A DNA stretch of 64,000 nt from assembly GCA_027604705.1 (NCBI GenBank), contig JADHYV010000030.1, forward strand, positions 62,001 to 126,000, in the 5' to 3' direction. Below, piece by piece: positions 56,855-64,000 of this stretch. The notes below the pieces were generated by a model that made no database searches, was not told the DNA's origin, and saw only the letters and a list, made by a program, of their open reading frames with translations. The translations under genes and the position numbers were made by a program. Origin of the DNA: Allomyces arbusculus. Taxonomy: Eukaryota > Blastocladiomycota > Blastocladiomycetes > Blastocladiales > Blastocladiaceae. The stretch's first letter is position 1; every line of letters begins with the position of its first letter.

Positions 56855-58088
56855 TCATTCAGCAACAAATTCGGGCAAAACTGCCGTCGTCCGACTGAAC
56901 CCAAGCTGTCGCGCGAGCGGCACCATGTGGTCCTTGACCTGCGTCTGTTCCACGCTCGGGTGCACAAGCTCACGGCGCAGTGCTGTCTGGTTTGGACACC
57001 ACTGCACCATAAATTCCAGCAACTCGTTTATCCGCTCCGTATCTTTACTTGCCAGGTCGCGCAACGCCAGATCGAGGACTCTGCGTGCCGGCTCGCGCGA
57101 CCCAGTGTGCGAAACCGCGTCCATCCTGTTCGTCAGTGTGACCCAGTTCATCCTCAGCCCAGGTACGTCGTAGGCCCACGCGACCACATCAGAATTGGCA
57201 AACCCATTTTCCAGCGAAAAGTAGGCCGTAAATGGCGGAGGGAACGACACAATAATCATATCGAGCATGCCGCGGGACCCAAGTATACACCCCGGGTCAA
57301 CCGCACGACCCCAGGCCTTCGGCAGAGAGATATGGGAAGAGCAGGTGGTCGCTGTCGAACAGATGCCGTAAGGAAATTGAAAGTTTTGACCGCGATGTTT
57401 CTTGGACAGCAAGAAGGGCCGCAAGAGAACGGTCAAGGTTCCAGGGCAGAATCAAGTCCGTGAGCAGCATGAAAAAGCACAAGTCACCATAGTCCGAAAT
57501 TGTGAGCTTTTTGAGCTTGTGGGGGTCGTTGAGTGTGGCTGCAATCTGGTCGGTCCGCTGGAACGGACAGTCGAACAGGAATTCGTTCCTGAACCACGCG
57601 CGTCACATATTCGGATGGCCAAGCCAAGACGCGCAGTAGCAACCCGTGTACAGAACATATGGGCTTGTCGTGAAGCATCAGCCGTTGTTCGAGCTCCTGC
57701 ACATCGGCATATTCAATACCCATATTCAAGCTTCCGTTGGCAACCCGTTTCGTCGGTACTTATGACCAGGTGGCGGAATTTCTAGGTCGCGCACATGTCA
57801 TTGGACCACGGGCCCGTCGGCATTGGCCAACGCCCCATCAAAGTGGTTGGATGCGGAGAGTGAAATTGTCGCTGCGGAGAGCGCACGACAGCACCGACGT
57901 ATACGCGCAACATCGCGGGCATCGAGATAGGTGAGGAGCGAGTCGAAGGCCAGTTCGGGCAGCATTTTGAGGTGCAGGCTCGTTGTTATCCTGTTGCTGC
58001 TGGTGGCTGTCGTCGCTGGGACTGCATTCCAAGTGCTGATGGGCATTGTGTTGAGGAACCTTGATGGAAGTGTGCTGCGGTCGTGCAT
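56855..58088 (-). pseudogene. F-box-like gene copy 1, probably decayed
   Basis: The minus strand from the ATG at 58088 opens with an F-box-like segment (LPELAFDSLLTYLDARDVAR, then RRCCRALSAA) and runs to a stop after GPVVQ. Coding-like pieces then continue in other frames: YADVQELEQRLMLHDKPICS, then KLTISDYGDLCFFMLLTDLI, and a final piece of about 130 residues ending LPEFVAE. Some frame changes might be introns, but no set of GT-AG pairs that I tried restores one frame. At least two stops remain. It shares its F-box part and the YADVQ segment with copy 2. I read it as an old gene falling apart, though a poorly modelled live gene is possible. Confidence 0.5.
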
Positions 58089-58208
58089 ATTTATGAATGC
58101 TGGTCCTTGCTCATGCGCAGAAATTTTGTTGGCGATGCTGGAGGGGTGCTGGAGGTGGTGTTGTTGTGATAAGCAGCGAAAATTGCAGGTGACTCACAAA
58201 CAGACCAG

Positions 58209-58880
58209 CTAATCACGACTTTGAGACCAACAGACTTGCTTCAACCTCCTCAAACCTGTAATGATGGCGGAAACTGGCAAGGACGACGTCCAGCGTGACC
58301 GGACCAGCTCTGCGGGCGATAGACCTACCAAAGAAGGAGTAGAGCACTGCCGCGCAGCGTCAAGCAACATTTTTCTGTCATTGATGTTTGTGCATGGGTC
58401 AATTCTGACTCCACAACCTGCCACGCTCCTGCAATGGCCGTGGGATCACTCAAACATTTTGTGTTCACGGAGAATCCAACTTGCCAATCCAACCAATCAC
58501 ATCATCACGATCCCTGCGCCATGGGATGCTCAACAGAGCGCATGGCAGGAGCAGGTGGACAGCATACATGGGCTTGCCATGAAGCAGCAAATGGCGCTTG
58601 AGCACCTGCACATTGGCGTAATCACCATTATTTCCATGGCTCGTGAAGGTCAGTCAAATCGCCGGTACTGGTGGAGTGGTGGAGTAAAGAGCAGGTCGCG
58701 CTCATAATACTGGACCACAGGCCAGTTGGCATTGGAAAGGGGGCATTCAAAATAGTGCACAGCATAGCTTGAGCTCACCGCAGCACACAACGCACGGCAT
58801 GACGCAGTCAGGTAACTTGTTGAGCGTCGAGACATGTGAAGAGCGAGTCGAGAACCAGGTTGGGCAGGTTGGTGAGGGAC
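58209..58880 (-). pseudogene. F-box-like gene copy 2, decayed
   Basis: This is the second copy of the family. On the minus strand [19 protein letters not shown] meets a stop and frame change, then SCRALCAAVSSSYAVHYFEC and NANWPVVQYYERDLLFTPP follow, then YANVQVLKRHLLLHGKPMYA in another frame. These match copy 1 in order (LPELAFDSLLTYLDARDVA; RALSAATISLS; NADGPVVQ; YADVQELEQRLMLHDKP). The downstream part is short and has no clear counterpart. Several breaks mark it as a pseudogene of the host. Confidence 0.6.
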
Positions 58881-59339
58881 AGGGCAAGGGTCCTTGTCTC
58901 ATTGACGCGAGCGTTGCAGTTGCTGCCACCACCTGTCCGGTGGATGGGGTGCAGCTGGTCATTGTTATGTTGTGAGGTTCCAGAGCGTCACGATCCATAC
59001 TTCAAGGCGGCATGCACTGGGCGAGCGTGCAGGCCATCAAAAAGCTCACAGCGCGAGACACGTGAGAGACGCAAGACAGTGCATCACGGGGATGGCACGT
59101 GTCTCTCGTCACGTCTACTTTCGCGGCGACTTAGCGCGGCTCCACCATCGCCAACGGTCGCCAACGACTTCATCGCTGTCGACAATCGAATACTTTGCCG
59201 AAGCTGCTGCAATTTGTTCTTGCTGCAGGACTGCACCTGGAACACTCGCCGCTTACCGCACCGCAACCGCTCGCCGCCAATCTCCCGTTCTCGACTCCTT
59301 CCCCCCCCCCCCCCCCGCCGCCCAAGCTCGCTCGCCACC
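58881..59339. other. upstream region of GLO3
   Basis: Pyrimidine-rich toward the GLO3 start, with a 16-base C run at 59301-59316. No gene. Confidence 0.5.
59301..59316. repeat. poly-C homopolymer run in the GLO3 leader
   Basis: Sixteen consecutive C, 23 bp before the GLO3 start codon. Confidence 0.85.
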
Positions 59340-60947
59340 ATGGAGCCAACCAAGGCGCAAATCGACGACATTTTCAAGAAGCTCAAGTCGAAGCGTCCCA
59401 ACCAAAACTGCTTCGACTGCGCTGCCACGGCACCGACGTGGGCGTCCATCCCGTTCGGCATCTATCTATGCATGGGTTGGTGCCTTTGCCGTTGACTTTG
59501 TGCCTAGCTCGAGCACAGTGCCGTGGCTGACACTTGCTTGCCGCTAGACTGCTCGGGCCAGCATCGCAATCTCGGTGTCCACATTTCGTTCGTTCGCTCG
59601 ACCGTGCTCGACACATGGGTACGTCACCCGTTCGACCTTTGGAGACCGATTCACTCGAACATGGTGCTGATCACTTCGTTTATAGACGTGGGACCAGCTC
59701 CGTCTCATGAAAATGGGCGGCAACCAGGCGGCCGCAGACTTCTTCAAGCAGCACGGCGGGTTCGCGGGTCAGACGCGCGATATTCAGGCCAAGTACACGT
59801 CGCGCGCGGCCGTGCTGTGGAAGGACAAGCTCAAGCAGCTCTCGGACGAGGACAAGCGCCGGTACACCCACTCTTTTCTCTACCACTACTTTTTGATGTG
59901 ATTTGACACGCCCTCGCGCATAGCTTCCCGACGGCCGTTGTGATTGACGACGTGCCCGCGACCCCCGCCGAGGGCGCCGCGGCAGGCGGTGGCGACTTTT
60001 TCTCGTCCTTTTCCAAGCCCGGATCGGCCGCGGCATCGACAACGGGCTCGCCCAACCTGCTTTCCATGAACCCGTTTGGTGCGCAGCCCGCAGGCGGCCT
60101 CAGTCTTGACAGCAACCCGTTTGGCGCGTCGTCGAGCACCCCCGCTGCTGCCCCTGTCGTTCGCCCGATGGCGCTTGGTAGTGCCGGGCGCAAGCCCAAG
60201 GGTCTCGGTGCGAAGAAAGTGGTCAACCTCGACTTCGCGGAGGCAGAGGCGCGCGCCAAGGCCGCCGAGGAGGCCAAGCGGCTGCACCTTGCCGTCTCGC
60301 CGACCACGACCACGTTCCCGACCCCCACTGCACCTGCCCCTGCTGCGCCTGTTGCTGCACCATCCGCTCCTGCTCCCGCAGCTGCTACCACGACGTCGGC
60401 TCCACCCGTTGCCCCGGCCGCTGCATCGGTCCCCGTGATCGCGGGCCCAACGACTGACCGCCTCGGCATGGGTATGGGCCGACTGTCCCTCAACAGCGCC
60501 TCGGCCGCTGCTGCCGGGAGCCGTCCCGCCGCTGCCAGGCGCCCTACAGGTGCGGCATCGCCCATGGGTCTCGGTCTCGGCGGGTACGCCGCGCACAGCG
60601 ACACGTCGTCGGCCGCGCAATCGCGTTTCTCTGGTGCCAAGTCGATCTCGTCGGATCAGTACTTCCAGCGCGGTGCGCACCAGCCGACGTCAGCCGAGGA
60701 TCAGGCGCGACTGTCGCAGTTTGCGGGCGCGTCGTCGATTTCGTCGGCGGCGTACTTTGGGCGGCCGGAAGAGACGGGGCCCGTTTCGCCGCGCGCCGAG
60801 TATGGGGCGCTGGAAGAGTCAGCCAAGGACTTTGCGCGTAAAGTCGCGTCGCAGGCTGCGCAGGACTTGACGGCACTCAAGTCGTTGGCGGCGGATGCGG
60901 CGAGTAAGCTGTCGCAGACGCTGAATGATATGAACCGCGGGCTGTAA
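59340..60947 (+). CDS. GLO3: ADP-ribosylation factor GTPase-activating protein Glo3 (ArfGAP2/3)
   Basis: It stimulates Arf1 GTP hydrolysis on COPI coats in Golgi-to-ER traffic. Exons 59340-59475, 59548-59618, 59686-59861 and 59924-60947 give 468 residues. The ArfGAP zinc finger is C24-x2-C27-x16-C44-x2-C47, followed by SGQHRNLG with the arginine finger R52 and then [22 protein letters not shown]. The middle has the basic/Ala-rich [19 protein letters not shown] coat-binding-like stretch and a Pro/Ala-rich linker. The C-terminal third carries repeated 'ISS..[YF]F' motifs ([26 protein letters not shown]), the Glo3 motif that separates this group from ArfGAP1. Convergent with FAM50. Confidence 0.95.
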
Positions 60948-61146
60948 CGGGGGAAGTGGAGGAGGATGTAGGTCCATGACCAGGATAGGGCGGCGGTGTT
61001 GTTGGCTGGTTCGATGATTGGCTTGGATGCGATGGAAAGCAACCCCTATAGATGTCGTATTTTTCTTTCTTCTCCTCGGCTTTGGACTCGATGTGAAAGA
61101 AAGAAACTGCACGGAATGGATTGCATTACAGCCGACTTACGACCTA

Positions 61147-62525
61147 TCAGTCCTTCTTGATCCTCTTCTTGGCACGGTCATTGAACGTATACCCGCCCAC
61201 GGCGTACTGCTTGTCCGGATCGAAGACCTCCCAACTATACGCCAACGGACACGCAAAGAAAAATGGTCAGTGCCGGTCACAAAAGATCGTAAACCAACAA
61301 AACCAGAACACGCACCGACTTGCCGGGAAGATGTGCTTGTTCCGCTCGTACCAGCTGCGCTGGCACACCTTGCCCGGGTGCGACTCGGTAATCTCCTTGG
61401 CCGCGTCATTGACCAGCCGCACGTCATCGCGGATCGTAAACTCGAAAATCGGGCCCGATTTGCCGCGCACTTGGTTGATGATAAAATCGTAGAACGTGTA
61501 GTGGTGCGGAATGATAATGTCCTCCTTGACAAAGACCAAATTGTCGGCGGCGCACCCACGCAAATCGGGCCACTGCAGCCGCACGCGGTCGAGAAACTGG
61601 CCAATCGTGTCGCCCTTTTTGCACGTCACGGTGTTGCGGTGGCCCGTGCCGTCCCAGTATGAGTACTCAATCGTAATCTCCTCTTGCTTGGTCGCCTCCT
61701 GTTGCGCGAGCCATTCTTGCCGGAGCCGTTCGCGCTCGGCGGCTTCTTCCTCTTCGCGCTGCCGGTCGGGCAGGAAACTTGTGTCGACGGTCGGGTCCTT
61801 GGTCGCCTTTTTCGGGATCAGCGGGGCCGATGAGGAGGCTGCGTCGGCGTCGTCACCGAACGACAGAGTGACGGCGTTGACCGTCTTTTTGCGCTTCTTC
61901 TTGGGTCTGTGACGAGAGATCGCGTATGATGAGCACATGGACCACCAGGAAAACGTGGCAGAGCAATAAGTAGAGAACAACGTACGCCGCGTCCTTGTTG
62001 GCCGCCTTCTTGCCTGCACTCCCTGCCTGCTCCTCGAGTGCGCGCTTGCGCTCGAGCTTTTCACGAATCAAGCGGTACTCTTCGGCCGTGACAAGACCGA
62101 CCGTGTCTACCTTGAGCTGCGCCTCGACGTCGTGGTTTTGCGAGACATACTTGTCGGACCCGACGTGCACTTCATTATCCTACACGCGGCTTGCACCGAT
62201 TCACGTCAGCATCGCTGAAATGGCGACGATGGCATGCTTCGGCGCGCTTCTAGTTTACCTTGGCAATCTGGTCCTTCTTGTTTGCAAATTCTTTGAGCAT
62301 GCGCTCGCGCTGCTTTTCCATGTGCGCGCGACGGCCCTGCTCGGCAGCGCTGTCGGCCATCTTGTTAACGAGTTCGAGGGGGGTGGGGAGCTTGGCTTGC
62401 AGCAAGTAGCGTCCAATGAACGACTTGTCGATAAGGGTGGTCGTTGTTTGAGCAAACGTTTTGGTCGAGTCGGCAAGAGCGAGGCAAGAGGCATCGGTTG
62501 TGCCACGTGCAAATGGCTCAGACAT
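61147..62525 (-). CDS. FAM50/XAP5 nuclear protein
   Basis: Exons 62525-62259, 62179-61986, 61906-61316 and 61234-61147 give 379 residues, the usual size. After an N-terminal charged coiled region ([40 protein letters not shown]) and a basic PKKKRKK nuclear-signal-like patch, the XAP5 domain is nearly complete: [74 protein letters not shown] and [23 protein letters not shown]5 proteins associate with spliceosomes or chromatin in other eukaryotes. Joins keep phase throughout. It is divergent from TyrRS across 201 bp. Confidence 0.93.
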
Positions 62526-62726
62526 CTTCGACTGTTGATCACCGTGCCGGTGTCCTGAGTGCAGCCAACTCGCTTCTCCTCAATCTGTTCAAGCAATCCA
62601 CTCAAATCAATCAACAACGTCCACGAAGTCCACGAACGAACAAGTGCTGCGAGCCCGCTGCAATAAAAGCATCATCACGAGCATATCAGCGACTGGCCAA
62701 CTATTCCACCTGATCTGACGATCACC
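62526..62726. other. short bidirectional promoter, FAM50 / TyrRS
   Basis: 201 bp between two divergent starts; both promoters must be here or inside transcribed leaders. Confidence 0.55.
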
Positions 62727-64000
62727 ATGGCGCAAATCAACCTCGCGCGCACGATGCCGGCACTCGTACACGACCTGGTTGGGCGCGGGCTCGTGTCCAG
62801 CATCACCAAGTACGGAACCGCGATGGCCATCACAGGAATTGCCGTTCAGTCACTCATTGGGACGTGCTGGACGCTAGCCACGGCCTCTTCCGACGTCTTG
62901 ATACACCCATCACGCTCTACTGCGGCATCGACCCGACCGCCGACGCGCCGCACATTGGCAACCTCCTCCCCATGACGTGCGGCTTGCGGTTCCTCACGCA
63001 CGGACACTCGGTCATTTCTCTCGTACGTTCTCCACCCGGTCGCGATGCGCGATCGCCACTCAGCTCACAACCACTCGCGCAGATTGGTGGCGCGACTGGT
63101 GCAATTGGTGACCCGTCTGGCCGCTCGACTGAGCGCAACGCGTTGGACCCAGACCAGCTCGCGCACAACGTGGCGGGGCTCACGCACCAGGTGCATCGGT
63201 TCTACTCAAACGCGCTTGGTTACGCCGAGCGTCGAGGGTACTCGCTAGCCTCAACGGCGGCCGCGGAAAAGGTGCAGGTTGTGAACAATGCCGACTGGTA
63301 TGCGAACATGTCGCTGGTCGATTTCCTGGGGGATGTGGGGCGGCACGCGCGCGTGTCGGCAATGCTGAGTCGCGAAAGGTACACTTCGCCAGGCGCGCTG
63401 ATCGCGATGCGGGAAAATCATTGACTCGTCGCGGTGGCAATAGCGTTCGCGCACGCATGGAGTCCGAGGCCGGGATCAGCTTCACCGAATTCGCGTACCA
63501 GTTGCTGCAAGCGCACGATTTCTACCACCTCTACGCGACCAAGCACTGCCAGTTGCAGATTGGCGGGTCCGACCAATGGGGGAACATTGTCGCTGGGCTC
63601 GACATGATTCGGAAACGGCACCCGCCCATGGGCACCGACCAGGACGATCCGGCGTTTGGATTGACGCTGCCGCTCGTCACGACCGCTTCGGGCGAAAAGT
63701 TCGGCAAGAGCGCGGGGAACGCCGTGTGGATGGACGAGAAGAAGACGTCGGTGTTTGATTTCTACCAGGTGCGCGGATGTTTGCGGGGCGAGCGTTCGGT
63801 GATGCGCGAGAAACTGAAATGGTCTGTTTCCAGTTTTTCATGCGCACGCAAGACGCCGACGTGGAGCAGTACCTCAAATATTTTACGCTCATGCCGCTCA
63901 AAGAGATTGACGACTTGATCATGGAGCACGACGTGTGTTGGACGGTTCAAACCTCTGAGAAAACTTCAGATGCTAACTTGCGCGATCAACATCTGTAGAA
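62727..64000 (+). CDS. MSY1: mitochondrial tyrosyl-tRNA synthetase, 5' part
   Basis: It charges mitochondrial tRNA-Tyr. Exons seen are 62727-62809, 62878-63022, 63083-63378, 63444-63768 and 63834-63932; a GTGTGT donor follows at 63933, so the rest lies outside the window. The class I signature is DPTADAPHIGNLLPMT (HIGH version HIGN), followed by IGGATGAIGDPSGR, the tyrosine-binding YQLLQAHDF and IGGSDQWGNIVAG, and the KMSKS version KFGKSAGN. The last visible exon (MRTQDADVEQYLKYFTLMPL) leads to the anticodon-binding domain. The bacterial-type sequence and short N-terminus are consistent with a mitochondrial enzyme. The start could instead be the Met at 62754. Confidence 0.93.

Noticed and set aside
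1-64000. Transposons, virus-derived elements, CRISPR arrays or a secondary-metabolite cluster
   Set aside because: No reverse transcriptase, transposase, integrase or capsid-like reading, no long terminal repeats, no spaced repeat array, and no polyketide or peptide synthase domains were seen.

Overview
The window looks like nuclear DNA of a GC-rich, intron-bearing fungus. Leucine, biotin and dolichol-glycan synthesis genes sit beside cytoplasmic dynein, Vps45, Glo3 and U2AF65, interrupted by many short GT-AG introns (about 55-175 bp). Codons end mostly in G or C. An early-diverging zoosporic fungus (for example Blastocladiomycota) would fit, but that placement is inference; no rRNA or tRNA gene is visible to anchor it. 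A run of exactly 10 N at 27977-27986 is an assembly gap.

Layout. 1-2312: 5' end of an acetoacetyl-CoA synthetase gene, divergent from biotin synthase. 3000-17072: complete cytoplasmic dynein heavy chain in three exons. 17073-19973: gene-poor, with one orphan ORF and a decayed piece of a mitochondrial tRNA-modifying GTPase. 19974-27749: CaMK-type kinase divergent from a PX/PH phospholipase D. 28973-32294: ALG11, convergent with a mitochondrial carrier. 33235-36579: one ORF joining 3-isopropylmalate dehydrogenase to a complete aconitase-type isomerase, the most notable gene here. 37260-41998: APH-type kinase, SH3 protein and a Gcn4-like bZIP with an odd leader. 42200-45464: F-box/leucine-rich protein next to a duplicated fragment of itself. 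46131-56681: glutaminyl cyclase, TMEM170-like protein, U2AF65, Vps45, HAD phosphatase and a BtuF-like binding protein. 56855-58880: two decayed F-box-like copies. 59340-64000: Glo3, FAM50/XAP5 and mitochondrial TyrRS (cut by the window end).

Most genes are housekeeping and do not form one pathway. Spacing is tight: several pairs are divergent over 200-290 bp or convergent with stops 23-200 bp apart. Of 48 complete introns that I modelled by eye, 27 start GTAC and 9 start GTGC; none starts with the textbook GTAAGT. Exon limits rest on reading frame, splice dinucleotides and remembered family sequences; no search was run.
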